From Luteibacter pinisoli (lineage in GTDB: Bacteria > Pseudomonadota > Gammaproteobacteria > Xanthomonadales > Rhodanobacteraceae), in the NCBI RefSeq assembly GCF_006385595.1, contig NZ_CP041046.1:3534001-3598000 (forward strand): a DNA stretch of 64,000 nt, written 5' to 3'. The translations under genes were made by a program, and so were the position numbers. The notes under the pieces are model-generated. The model did not search any database and was not told where the DNA came from. It saw only the letters and a program-made list of their open reading frames with translations. This document shows, piece after piece, positions 48,307-58,338 of the stretch. Position 1 is the first letter of the stretch; each line of letters opens with the position of its first letter.

Positions 48307-49086
48307 TCAGGCCGGGTCGGCGTGGAGGTCGTCGCCTTCGAGATTCGTAGGCACCGCGAAGAGCACGCCCAGCATCACCACGTGCGCCGCCGCCGACAGG
48401 ATCGGCGACCACGCCGGCAGCGCGATGTCATACGGCAGCACGGTATCGATCAGCTGGTTGGCCAGGTTCCAGCCCCAATGCAGGCCGACGGCCAGCCAGA
48501 GCGTTCCCGCACGGACGACGGCCGTGGCGTAAGCCAGGCCGAAGCAGAACAGCATCAGCCACTCACCGACCCCGGCGCTCATGCGATAGACGTGGTTGAC
48601 CATGTAGAACACGGCACTGACCACGACGAAGACCCAGGAGACCCACTGGACCCGCATGGCGCGGTAGAGAAAGCCGCGGGTGAGCAGGTCCTCGGCCATC
48701 GAGGGTACGAAGGTGACGACCAGGGCCCAGGGCAGTGATGACGCAAACGACATGGCGGCCGCGGCGGCGGTCTCCGGCGGCCGAGCCGTGTACACGCCGA
48801 GCGCCATGCCGACGCAAACCGCCGTGTACTTCAGCAGCAAGGCCATCACCAGGCCGCCGGAAAGCAGCAGGAACGTGCTCCGCCGCCACTCCAGCGCATA
48901 GGCGTCGTAGCCCTTGAAGCCCAGCCAGCGACCCAGCGGCCACGCGGCGGCCAGCATGGCGACGAGACACGCGCCGACGATGGCCAGGCTGTGGAACACA
49001 TGCCCGCCGATGCCCTCTCCCAGGTTGTAGAGGGCACACAGCACAACGAACGCGATGACGACGCGCTTGCGGTCGACAGCAGGCAT
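48307..49086 (-). CDS. CPBP-family intramembrane metalloprotease (second copy)
   Basis: A 259-residue seven-helix protein of the CPBP family. The usual EExxxR motif appears as EDLLTRGFLYR, with Asp in the second position. Motif 2 is VNHVYRM and motif 3 is LHWGWN. The changed residue may lower or alter activity. It is unlike the CPBP at 31360-32268 in sequence. Stands alone between the MipA gene and the T4SS effector island; bacterial CPBP members can be immunity proteins, but no adjacent toxin is evident. Confidence 0.8.
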   Translation of the reverse strand: MPAVDRKRVVIAFVVLCALYNLGEGIGGHVFHSLAIVGACLVAMLAAAWPLGRWLGFKGYDAYALEWRRSTFLLLSGGLVMALLLKYTAVCVGMALGVYTARPPETAAAAAMSFASSLPWALVVTFVPSMAEDLLTRGFLYRAMRVQWVSWVFVVVSAVFYMVNHVYRMSAGVGEWLMLFCFGLAYATAVVRAGTLWLAVGLHWGWNLANQLIDTVLPYDIALPAWSPILSAAAHVVMLGVLFAVPTNLEGDDLHADPA

Positions 49087-49162
49087 GAATTCCCCGGTAA
49101 GGATGGCGCGGGGCCAAGCTTAGGGCCGGAAGCCGTTGCGCGCCATAGGTCAGCCGGCAAAT

Positions 49163-50928
49163 TCAGCGCGACATCGAGATCCCCGGCTCCGGCTGCTGGG
49201 CCAGTTGCACCTGGCGATCCTGCTGCATCTGGTCCCATTGCTGGTTCGCCGCCTGCAGATCCTGGGAAGCTGCTACGACAGGTGTCTGGAACGCCTCCAG
49301 CGCATCGACCTTCCCCCACTTCGTCCGCGGGTCGTCAAGGTTGTCGCGGAACGCCTGGTACAGGTGCACCTCCGGCTCCAGGTTCCCCTGCCGATCCTGG
49401 CCCAGCGCCATGTGCGTGACCTCGGTCATTCCGCAACGCTTCGCCTGCGCCACCGAGCAATGCGCCAGGCGCTCCATCTGCTCGTCAGTCAGGGTGATGC
49501 CCTCCTCGGCGTGGATGGCGTTGAGCTGGTCGTGGACGGATTGGTAGAGGGCGTTGTCGCGGTGGTGGGGGTGGGAGGGGCTGGTGGGATCCCCTTCGAC
49601 CCCGAGGGGTGGGAACTTCGAAAAATCGATTTTGTGGTCGCGCTCTTCAGCCGACGGACGGAGGGACTGATAGTGGTCCGCCCACGATGCCTCCGGATCC
49701 AGCTGGCGACGCCCGATGTCAGCACGCGTCGCCTCGGCGCGAGCGGCTTGCTGCGCCTGCTCATAGTGGACATGCGCGGGTAACGGCGCCGGCTCGATGG
49801 CGACTTCGCGACCGATAGCGTCGAGCGGTGTTTGACCCACCTTGCCGGATGCGTTGGACCCATGCGCTCAAGCAAGGCCACGTCAGCGGGTTCGGGAGGA
49901 GCGCAGTCGTCAACGAGGCGACAATGGCTGGGATGGGCTTCGGCACCTCGGGTGTCGCGCGTTCCCAGGCGTTCGAAGGCGCCGGTGGTGTAGAACGGCT
50001 GGTGTTGTTCGGACTTGTGCATATCGTAGTCGGCGACTAACCGCGACAGCTCAGGGCGGCTTACGAATCCATCTTCGGTCAGTGAGTTGATGTAGTCCGA
50101 GACCAGCGCCTCCGTAGCCCGGGCCAAACCGTCCGTGTGATAACTGCCACCAACATCCGAATGCGACCCAGGAACCGTCACGCCAAGGAAACGGCCGTCG
50201 CGGGAAATGCCTCGCCGGATAATCGTCGACGACGGAAACTGAGTGCGGCGCTCATCGGCGGCAACGATCTGTATCCCAGACACAACGGATGGAGGGAGCC
50301 GCCGATCGTGTGCACGTGGATGCCCTGTTCCCACTGGGTCGTACAGGACTACAGCCTGGGGAATCGAACCACCCTCCCGGAGTCGCAGTCTTCCCGAATC
50401 TGTTTCAATCTCAACGCCACGCTCGTGAAGCATGCGCGTAAAGCTTGCGGCCTCCTCCGCGCCTCGACTGAAGCCCGTCACCAAGACGCGAATGTCGGCT
50501 TTTGGATCACTACGCAGCCATTCTTCGGCTTTCTCTGCAAACATTTCGTACATGCGACGGACGCGTTCGTCATGTGAGATCCCCCACGCGTTGTCGGCGA
50601 GTCTCTTAGGCGCTGAACCATCGGTTCCAGGCCCATTTACATAGGCCTGGGCGACTCGCGAATCACCACTCCCCGCGATCGCTCCAGCGATGCGCCCGAT
50701 GTTCGTGATGTGATCTGTATCTGTGCCAGCGTGATTACCCGTCCCATCGAAGTTGGCGACGAACAGCCTCTGTCTTTCGGCGCCAACTTCAAGCAATGAT
50801 GGGGCTGAAAAGGCGCCCAACTGACCACGCGCCACATCGAACGATCGTAAAACATTGCTTCCAGTGAAAACCGTGTCGACGCCGTCGAGATATCGACCGT
50901 TCCCGTCCCTCTTGTGATTCTCCTTCAC
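49163..50928 (-). pseudogene. frameshifted T4SS effector: Tle1-like lipase with XVIPCD C-terminus
   Basis: One gene read in two frames. Frame one (GTG 50928, with SD GGAGGAAG 8 bases before) gives a DUF2235/Tle1-type lipase: FDGTGNH at 60-66, nucleophile Ser154 in GFSRG, Asp197 in LYDPVG, His256 in PGSHSDVGG. Frame two (from about 49858 to 49163) gives ~230 residues ending in a Xanthomonadales VirD4-interacting domain: DNALYQSVHDQLNAIH, then CSVAQAKRCGMTEVTHMAL, and a Gln-rich tail. Adding one G in the run at 49859-49861 joins them as ERMGSNASGKVGQTPLD, total about 588 residues. So it is a recent frameshift or a base-call error. It would kill neighbouring bacteria by phospholipid attack in the periplasm. 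Confidence 0.82.
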
Positions 50929-50943
50929 TCTACTTCCTCCTTG

Positions 50944-51516
50944 TTAATACGTCTTCTGAAACGCAAGCGTAAGCTCGTCGCGATACTTGCTATATGGGTT
51001 TCCAACAACCTCTTCGTACTTCAGGCGCACCCTGACCTTCATGTATATGCGTATCGTTCGGTCATCCACGATGAGGAGGATGACCGGACTTTCCGTGACA
51101 CCGTCTACGTCGCTGGATGGGACGCGGTGCATGACGACCTCGTCCCTGAAGATTTGCCTGATATCGACCACTTCACGATGATTCGTGCCGTCCTTGGAAG
51201 TCCATGTAACGACTGCCGGATCGGGAAAATTTCGAATTCCAATCTCGACAGACGGCGTTCGCGTGAGAACATCCTCTCTAAGTCGACCAGTCATAACCTT
51301 GTCATCGTCCCTACGCTGCACTCTATTGGCGTAGAGAACAGTGCATCCGAGCGTCTGTCCACATTCAGAATAGAACGCGTGCCACTTGAAGTGGGCTGCA
51401 TCGAATCGAACGCCACGTCGCTCTACAGCGGGCTTACTTACCGATTGCACACACCCGGCCATCATGAAAAAAAGCGCTGCGACCACGCACTTCGTTAATC
51501 CAAGAGACCACGACAT
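50944..51516 (-). CDS. lipoprotein, probable immunity protein to the lipase effector (copy 1)
   Basis: A 190-residue lipoprotein, with a signal peptide and a lipobox FMMAGC near residue 20. The mature domain, about 165 residues, is unknown. It shares many stretches with the next gene (YANRVQRRDDD / YANRIQRREDD; VDDRTIRIYMK / VDDRTVRVYIK), so the two are paralogues. Its stop is 16 bases from the effector start, and T4SS or T6SS lipase immunity proteins are typically lipoproteins or periplasmic. I infer that it neutralises the adjacent effector. The ATG at 51516 was preferred to the GTG one codon before. Its base composition is poorer in GC than the window. Confidence 0.75.
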   Translation of the reverse strand: MSWSLGLTKCVVAALFFMMAGCVQSVSKPAVERRGVRFDAAHFKWHAFYSECGQTLGCTVLYANRVQRRDDDKVMTGRLREDVLTRTPSVEIGIRNFPDPAVVTWTSKDGTNHREVVDIRQIFRDEVVMHRVPSSDVDGVTESPVILLIVDDRTIRIYMKVRVRLKYEEVVGNPYSKYRDELTLAFQKTY

Positions 51517-51573
51517 CACGTCGCCGCAAACCTATGAAAGCAATTAAGACAGTAAGTCACATGATTTCCTCAT

Positions 51574-52116
51574 TTAGTATTTCTTTTCGTAGGCAAGCAA
51601 GGCATCCACACGGTAATCGCTGTACTTATTCCCAGGCTCCCGCTCGTAGTTCAAATGTATGAACGTCTTGATGTAGACACGCACCGTCCTGTCGTCAACG
51701 ACGATGAGGATCTCTGGTGACGGCTCTATCCGAAATATGTCGGACTCCGGTACCGAGTGAAAAAAAACTTGCCTCTTGAATATGGATGCGATGTCCACGG
51801 AAGCCCTAAGCGGCTGGCCGCCGGATGATCTCCACGTGATTTCCGCCGGCGCTGGAAAGTTCGAAATTCCAATCTGCCCACTCATCGAGGCCGACAGTAG
51901 GTCGTGACGCAGCGGAGGACTCTTCGTTCGATCATCTTCCCTCCGCTGTATCCGATTGGCGTAAGAAATCTTGCATCCAAACGTGCCCGCGCACGCCGTC
52001 GAAATCGAATGACTACTGAAATGCACGGCGTTGCGCGCCCCGTTTTCTGCTGGAACAGCCGAGCAGGACGCAAGAAGAAAGCACATCATCGTTGCGGGCA
52101 ATTGGACTCTCGCCAT
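51574..52116 (-). CDS. lipoprotein, probable immunity protein (copy 2)
   Basis: A 180-residue paralogue of the lipoprotein at 50944. A signal peptide ends at the lipobox LLASC (about residue 18). Conserved with copy 1: SYANRIQRREDD, the IGISNFPAPAEITW strand, and a C-terminal tail EREPGNKYSDYRVDALLAYEKKY. Two copies beside one effector may give broader immunity or protect from sibling variants. Same strand and spacing as virD4 upstream, 73 bases from its stop. Base composition is again less GC-rich. Confidence 0.73.
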   Translation of the reverse strand: MARVQLPATMMCFLLASCSAVPAENGARNAVHFSSHSISTACAGTFGCKISYANRIQRREDDRTKSPPLRHDLLSASMSGQIGISNFPAPAEITWRSSGGQPLRASVDIASIFKRQVFFHSVPESDIFRIEPSPEILIVVDDRTVRVYIKTFIHLNYEREPGNKYSDYRVDALLAYEKKY

Positions 52117-52189
52117 TACGTAGAGACCAGAGATAGGCGGCGCAGAGCCACTGCCGAAAATACGTCACCACTAATACTTCGCTTTGAAG

Positions 52190-53917
52190 TCATCTCCTTT
52201 CCTCCATGTGAATTGAGCGAGCTTTCTTCTGCTCGCCGCGGGCATGTCTGATTGCAATCTTCGGCACCTCAACCTTCGGCAAAAGCCTCCGGGTGAAGTA
52301 CCTGTCCTGGTAATAGCGAATCTTGTCCGCCATCACCGGGTGGGGGATGCCTTCGTAGAGGAAGACCTCCTTGTCCGGGCTCATGGCCTTGAGTTCCTGC
52401 GGCAGCATGAGCGCGCGGCGTTCGTCGCTGTGGCTGACGCTTACACCCTGGCCGCGCGTCACGTTTTTCTGGCGAACCGTGGTGTATCCGAGCATCTCGG
52501 AGTAGTCGTTGGCGTCGCGCTGTTCGCGCGGCGTGTAGACGATCTGCAGGGCGTGGTTGGTGACGAAGCTGCGCGCGGTGTCGGGGCCGTAGACCGCATC
52601 AAGTTGGGAGAGGCTCTGGATAATGGGCAGCAGGCGCAGGTTGTATCCGGCGATGAACGACACCGCGCTGGCGAGGATGTCGACGCGGCCCATGGCCGTG
52701 AACTCGTCCATCAGCAGCAGGCACTGGTGCCTGAGTGCCGTGTTCTGCGCGGGCAGTTCGCGCGTGTTGAGTTTCACCAGCTGGCTGAAGAACATGTTGA
52801 TGATGATCCGGCTCTCGGCCAGCTTGTTGGGCTGGATGCCGATGTAGATGGTCATCTTCTTCTTGCGGACATCGGTGAGCAGGAAGTCGTTGCCGCTGGT
52901 CGCCGCATCAAGCACCGGGTTGAGGAACATGTTCAGCGGCTCGCGGAACGTCCCCATGATCGATGCGAAGGTGTCCTCGGCCTGGGACAGCAGGTTGGCG
53001 AACGCGTTCTGCGTGATCCCGGAAAGGAAAGGTTGGGCGGCGAGGCCTTGCAGGTACGCCTTCAGGTCATCACCGTCGCCCGTCGAGATGCGGAACACTT
53101 CGCCCAGGGTGGGCTCGCGGGACGACTGGAGTCGGCTACCGCCCGCCTGGGCGTCATCCCGCTCGAACAGGAACATCGTGAAGGCCACGAACGCATTGCG
53201 TGCCTGGCTCACCCAGAAGCCCTGCTCGCCCGCGCCGTCCGGGTATAGCGTCTCAGCGAGCGCCATGATGTCCGAGATACGGAAGACGCCATCCGACACG
53301 TAGTGCAGCGGGTTCCACCGCGCGGTGCGCAGGTCCTCGGCGAATGGGTTGAACAGGTAGACGTCCTGCCCCTGCGCTTTGCGCCAGCCGCTGGTGAGGT
53401 CGAAGTTCTCCTGCTTGATGTCGAGGACCACCACCGAGCCTTCGTAGCTCAGCAGGTTGGGCACGACGATGCCGACGCCCTTGCCGCTGCGCGTGGGCGC
53501 CGCAAGGATCGCGAACTGCTGGCCCGACATGTGGACAAGGCGGCGGCCACGACGGCCGATGACCAGCGCCGTGGGCGAACGCCTGAACATGCCCTGGCGC
53601 GCCAGGTCGCGATTCGACGCAAAGCGGGCGCTGCCGTGGAGGGTCTTTGCCGGCGCCCGGACGAGCAACCCCAGCGCCATGGCGCCTGCGAGCAGGGGCA
53701 CGCCAGCGCCAAGCCCTCCTGCCAGCCAGATCCGCCAGGCGTAGGGCGCATACAGCGGATCGTGGATGTGCTGGTAGTAGGCCCACCACGCGCGCCACCA
53801 CGGCAGCGGCATCTCGATCTGCAGCAGGACGCCCGTGAGGTACGCCGACAGCCACGGCGCCGACGTAATGACACCCAACGCGATGGCCCAACCGGCCAAC
53901 CACTTCCCTGTACGCAT
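52190..53917 (-). CDS. virD4: type IV secretion coupling protein VirD4
   Basis: A 575-residue inner-membrane ATPase that recruits effectors and hands them to the VirB channel. Two membrane helices lie in the first ~100 residues. Walker A is APTRSGKGVGIV (about 135-146), Walker B LLLMDEF, and the all-alpha domain sits between. In Xanthomonas VirD4 binds the XVIPCD tail of antibacterial effectors, as found here in the adjacent gene. I prefer the ATG at 53917, which has GGAG four bases upstream; the in-frame ATG at 53962 lacks a site. No virB gene is in the window, so the channel must be encoded elsewhere or be missing. Confidence 0.9.
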   Translation of the reverse strand: MRTGKWLAGWAIALGVITSAPWLSAYLTGVLLQIEMPLPWWRAWWAYYQHIHDPLYAPYAWRIWLAGGLGAGVPLLAGAMALGLLVRAPAKTLHGSARFASNRDLARQGMFRRSPTALVIGRRGRRLVHMSGQQFAILAAPTRSGKGVGIVVPNLLSYEGSVVVLDIKQENFDLTSGWRKAQGQDVYLFNPFAEDLRTARWNPLHYVSDGVFRISDIMALAETLYPDGAGEQGFWVSQARNAFVAFTMFLFERDDAQAGGSRLQSSREPTLGEVFRISTGDGDDLKAYLQGLAAQPFLSGITQNAFANLLSQAEDTFASIMGTFREPLNMFLNPVLDAATSGNDFLLTDVRKKKMTIYIGIQPNKLAESRIIINMFFSQLVKLNTRELPAQNTALRHQCLLLMDEFTAMGRVDILASAVSFIAGYNLRLLPIIQSLSQLDAVYGPDTARSFVTNHALQIVYTPREQRDANDYSEMLGYTTVRQKNVTRGQGVSVSHSDERRALMLPQELKAMSPDKEVFLYEGIPHPVMADKIRYYQDRYFTRRLLPKVEVPKIAIRHARGEQKKARSIHMEERR

Positions 53918-53975
53918 GACACTCCATCCGGCGAGAACGAGCCGGAAGTTTTTGCCACGCATGGGGTGTGATTCA

Positions 53976-53997
53976 ATAGGGTTATTCGCAACCCTAT
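53976..53997. promoter_or_regulatory. 22-bp palindrome upstream of virD4
   Basis: ATAGGGTT, six bases (ATTCGC), AACCCTAT: a perfect 8-bp inverted repeat, 59-80 bases before the preferred virD4 start. Probably a dimeric-regulator site for the island; the protein is unknown. No clean -10/-35 pair was recognised next to it. Confidence 0.45.
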
Positions 53998-54085
53998 GTA
54001 GGACTTTGCCTTACGTGCGCAGGGCAATTGCCTGACACGCAGTGCCTGGCAACGACAGCCTCAGAGATGCCTCAAACCACCGCCT

Positions 54086-54400
54086 TCAGCGGTCGTCGCG
54101 CGTCCAGATGAAGCCATCGGCTTCGCGCACGGGAAAGACGGTGACCGGCTCATAGGCCGGCGGGCAGGTGACCTCGCCGGACCGCAGGTCGAATCGCGCG
54201 CCATGGCGCACGCATTCCACCTCGAAGCCCACGACGGGGCCACCGGCGAGTTCCCCACCATCATGGGTACAGACGTCTTCGATGGCATACAGCTGCCCAT
54301 CGATGTTGTAGACGGCGATGGCGGTATCGCCGTCCCAGGCCACGCGGTACTCGCCCGGAAGCAACTCACCGCGCGTGCCGACCTTCACCCAGCCGTTCAC
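54086..54400 (-). CDS. Rieske-type [2Fe-2S] ferredoxin-like protein
   Basis: A 104-residue Rieske protein of the soluble (NirD/BphA3-like) group. Cluster ligands are seen as CTHDGGEL (about 43-50) and CVRHGARFDL (about 61-70), the C-x-H ... C-x2-H pattern. It probably carries electrons for an oxygenase or maturation step. Final gene of the suf transcription unit, starting 4 bases inside the GNAT gene (ATGA); it may need the SUF machinery for its cluster. Confidence 0.88.
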   Translation of the reverse strand: MNGWVKVGTRGELLPGEYRVAWDGDTAIAVYNIDGQLYAIEDVCTHDGGELAGGPVVGFEVECVRHGARFDLRSGEVTCPPAYEPVTVFPVREADGFIWTRDDR

Positions 54401-54930
54401 GCGCCGAGTGCCTTGACCAGGTATTCGAAGCGCAGGTCGTCCCGCTGCGGCAGGCCGAAGCGCTCGTCGCCATAGGGGAACGGCTTGGTCCGGCCCGTCC
54501 GGCTATAGCCACGACGCTCGTACCAGGCGATCAGTTCGTCACGGATGTCGATCACCGTCATCTCAACGCGCTCGCACTGCCATTCCTCGCGGGCAATGCG
54601 CTCGACTTCCTCGATGACGAGGCGGCCGATGCCGGTGCCCTGGAACGGGGGATGGACCGAGAACATGCCGAAGTAGCAGACCGCGCCCTGGTGCTCGATG
54701 TAGCACGAGGCGGCCACCAGGCCATCCCGTTCGAACAGCACGAAACGGCCGTTCGGGCCGGTCAGCAGCTCTTCGATCTCGGTAATGTCGGTGCGGCGGC
54801 CATGCAGGAAGTCCGCCTCCGTGGTCCAGCCGGCGCGGCTGGCATCGCCACGGTAGGCGGATTCGACGAGCGAGGCGATGACGGCGGCATCGGCCTGGGT
54901 AGCGGCGCGGAAGGTATGTTTGGGCGTCAT
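54397..54930 (-). CDS. GNAT-family N-acetyltransferase
   Basis: A 177-residue GNAT protein. The acetyl-CoA loop is FSVHPPFQGTGIGRLV (about 94-109), and the domain ends YERRGYSRTGRTKPFP. Substrate unknown; similar proteins are often annotated as amino-acid or polyamine acetyltransferases. The start at 54930 (MTPKHTFRAATQAD) is chosen over the open frame to 55053, which mirrors sufS. Lies 16 bases after the sufS stop and overlaps the Rieske gene. Confidence 0.82.
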   Translation of the reverse strand: MTPKHTFRAATQADAAVIASLVESAYRGDASRAGWTTEADFLHGRRTDITEIEELLTGPNGRFVLFERDGLVAASCYIEHQGAVCYFGMFSVHPPFQGTGIGRLVIEEVERIAREEWQCERVEMTVIDIRDELIAWYERRGYSRTGRTKPFPYGDERFGLPQRDDLRFEYLVKALGA

Positions 54931-54946
54931 GGCCCGGATTGTAAGA

Positions 54947-56194
54947 TCAAAGCAGCAGCTTGCGGACCCTGCCGACGGCCTCGATGAATGCGTCGATTTC
55001 GGCCTTCGTGTTGTAGAACGCCAGGGAGGCACGGAGGGTGGCCGGGACGCCAAAGCACTGCATCAGCGGGTGGGCGCAGTGGTGGCCGGAGCGCACGGCC
55101 ACGCCCTGCAGGTCGAGCAGGGTCGCCATGTCGTTGGCATGAGCGCCTTCGAGCAGGAAGGACACCACCGGCTCCTTCTCCCGGGCCGTTCCGAAGATCC
55201 GCACGCCCGGCAGGCTCTCGATGCCCTGGGTCAGGTAGGCCAGCAGGTCCTGCTCGTGGGCCTTGACGCGGTCGGCGCCCAGCCCTTCAAGGTAGTCGAT
55301 GGCCGCCGACATGCCCGCGAAGCCGGCGATGTTCGGCGTACCGGCCTCGAAGCGATGCGGCGGATCGGCGAACACAGTGCCTTCGAAGCGCACCTCGCGG
55401 ATCATCTCGCCACCGCCGAAGAACGGCGGCATGGCCATCAGGTGCTCGCGCTTCGCCCACAGGGCGCCGGTGCCCGTGGGCGCGAGCATCTTGTGGCCGG
55501 TGATGGCGTAGAAGTCGCAGCCCAGGGCCTGCACGTCCACCTTGCGATGCGGCGCGGCCTGCGAGCCGTCGACCAGCAGCGGGATCCCGCGCTTGCGGCA
55601 CTCACGGGCAATCTCGCGCACCGGGTTTACCGTGCCGAGGACGTTGGAGACGTGGGTGACACAAGCGAGCTTCACCTCGGGGGTGAGCAGCTTGAAGTAT
55701 TCCTCGAGGATCAGCTCACCGTTCGCATCGATCGGTGCCGCCTTGACGGTGGCGCCGGTGCGCTCGGCCACGAGCTGCCACGGCACGATGTTGGCGTGGT
55801 GCTCCATCATCGTGGTGACGATGGCGTCGCCCTGCTTCAGGCGCGGCAGCGCGTAGCTATAGGCCACCATGTTGATGGCCTGGGTGGTGCCCGAGGTAAG
55901 GATCACTTCGTCGCGCGACGGCGCGTTGATGAAGCGGGCCAGTGCATCGCGCGCGCCTTCATAGGCCGCCGTCGCCTCTTCGCCCAGCGTATGCACCGCG
56001 CGGGCCACGTTCGCATTGTGCTCGCGATAGTGGCGGTCCACCGCCTCGATCACCGACGCCGGCTTCTGGCTGGTGTTGGCGCTGTCGAAGTAGATCAGCG
56101 GCTTGCCGTGCACCGTGCGCGACAGCAACGGGAAGTCGGCGCGGATGCGTTCGACGTCGAGCGGAAGGGGGGCGGTCTCGGCCCTGGCGTTCAT
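54947..56194 (-). CDS. sufS: SUF cysteine desulfurase
   Basis: A 415-residue group II cysteine desulfurase that takes sulfur from cysteine for cluster assembly. The Schiff-base lysine is in YAITGHKMLAPTGTGALW and the persulfide cysteine in VRSGHHCAHPLMQ near the C-terminus. The N-terminal segment YFDSANTSQKPASVIEA is typical of SufS. Follows sufD after 15 bases. No sufE or sufU is seen nearby, although SufS normally needs one. Confidence 0.95.
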   Translation of the reverse strand: MNARAETAPLPLDVERIRADFPLLSRTVHGKPLIYFDSANTSQKPASVIEAVDRHYREHNANVARAVHTLGEEATAAYEGARDALARFINAPSRDEVILTSGTTQAINMVAYSYALPRLKQGDAIVTTMMEHHANIVPWQLVAERTGATVKAAPIDANGELILEEYFKLLTPEVKLACVTHVSNVLGTVNPVREIARECRKRGIPLLVDGSQAAPHRKVDVQALGCDFYAITGHKMLAPTGTGALWAKREHLMAMPPFFGGGEMIREVRFEGTVFADPPHRFEAGTPNIAGFAGMSAAIDYLEGLGADRVKAHEQDLLAYLTQGIESLPGVRIFGTAREKEPVVSFLLEGAHANDMATLLDLQGVAVRSGHHCAHPLMQCFGVPATLRASLAFYNTKAEIDAFIEAVGRVRKLLL

Positions 56195-56209
56195 GGCTTG
56201 GCTCCGGAC

Positions 56210-57531
56210 TTAGTCGGTGGTCACGCTGGTCGGCAGGTGTGCCACCAGCAGGTCACCCAGGTGTTCGCGCAGGGCTTCGTTCGGCAGCGATTCGAGCGCG
56301 GCGCGGCAGAAGGCCAGGGTGAGCAGGTTGCGTGCTTCCACCAGCGGGATGCCACGCGAGCGCAGGTAGAACAGCGAGCGTTCGTCGAGCTGGCCGATGG
56401 TCGCGCCGTGCGCGGCCTTCACTTCGTCAGCGTAGATTTCCAGTTCCGGCTTGGTGTCGATCTCGGCCGAGGCGGACAGCAGCAGGTTTTTGTTGCTCAG
56501 CGAGGCGTCGGTGCCGTCGGCACCCTCGGCCACGACGATGGCGCCGCGGAAGACGCCACGCGAACGGCCGTCGGCGATACCGCGCCACAGCGCTTCGGAC
56601 GCCGTGTCGCGTGCCTTGTGCTGCACTTCCAGCTGGGTGTCTACGTGCTGGCGGCCGGCCAGCGCGAACACGCCGCGGGTATTGAAGCGCGCCCGGTCGC
56701 CGACGACGTCGGCGGTGAGCTCATGGCGCACGAGGGCGCCGCCCAGCTCCACCGCATGGACGGTGACGTTGGCTTCGGTATCCAGGCGAACGTGGCCGCG
56801 GCGGATCAGCGTCGTGCCGGACGAGGCATCCTGGAGGATGACCACACCGAGCGTGGACGCGTCGCGGGCCACGTAATCGGCGACCACGGTGCCGAGCTGC
56901 GGCGCATCGCCGCCGGCGACGAAGTGCTCGACGACATCCAGCGTCGCGCCCTTCCCTACTTCCACCAGGACGCGGACATGCCACGCCGTGTCCGGCTGGA
57001 TGCCGCTGGTGACATGGACGATATGAAGCGGCTTTGCCACCTGCACGCCATCGGCCACGCGCAGCACCACGCCTTCGCTGGCGAGCGCGGCGTTCAGATG
57101 GGCGAAGGCATCAGCGGCGCCGCGGCGGTAGCGGTTGGCCAGCGCGAAGCGCAGCGGCTCCGGCTCGCTGGCCAGCGCGGCACTGAGCGGCGCGAGCGTT
57201 ACCCCATGGCCGGCGTCGGGCACGGAGAGATCCGCGCGATACACGCCATCGACGAGGACCACGCGCGGACCATCGACACCCGGCAGCGCGAACAGCGACG
57301 CCGGAACGTCGGCGCCGGCGGCGGTGGCCGTGTCGGCCAGGGCAAGCGCACGCTGGGAAAGAGCGCGCAGCGGGGTGTATTTCCACGCCTCGTTGCGACC
57401 TTCCGGAAGGCCGGTGGCAGCGAAGGCATCGAGGTTCTCACCGCGCGCGGCGTCAAGCCACGCGATGCCCGAGGCGGGTACGCCCGAGGCGGCATCCAGT
57501 GCCGCCCGCACGAACGGGGACGGCGCGGTGG

Positions 57532-57535
<4 letters not shown>
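56210..57535 (-). CDS. sufD: SUF scaffold subunit SufD
   Basis: A 441-residue SufD, partner of SufB in the SufBC2D scaffold complex. The beta-helix core shows the RGxxxHLDTEANVTVHAVELGG-type repeats and ends SFC/AFCRAALESLPNEALREHL. Its N-terminal helical domain has NEAWKYTPLRAL, the family hallmark. It starts 4 bases inside sufC. Essential for iron acquisition in the scaffold in other species. Confidence 0.93.

Positions 57536-58337
<802 letters not shown>

Positions 58338-58338
<1 letters not shown>

Noticed and set aside
49489..49858. C-terminal tail of the lipase frame after the frameshift
   Set aside because: The translation becomes Ser/Thr/Pro/Arg-rich out-of-frame sequence, while the other frame carries the XVIPCD; so it is not a true C-terminus.
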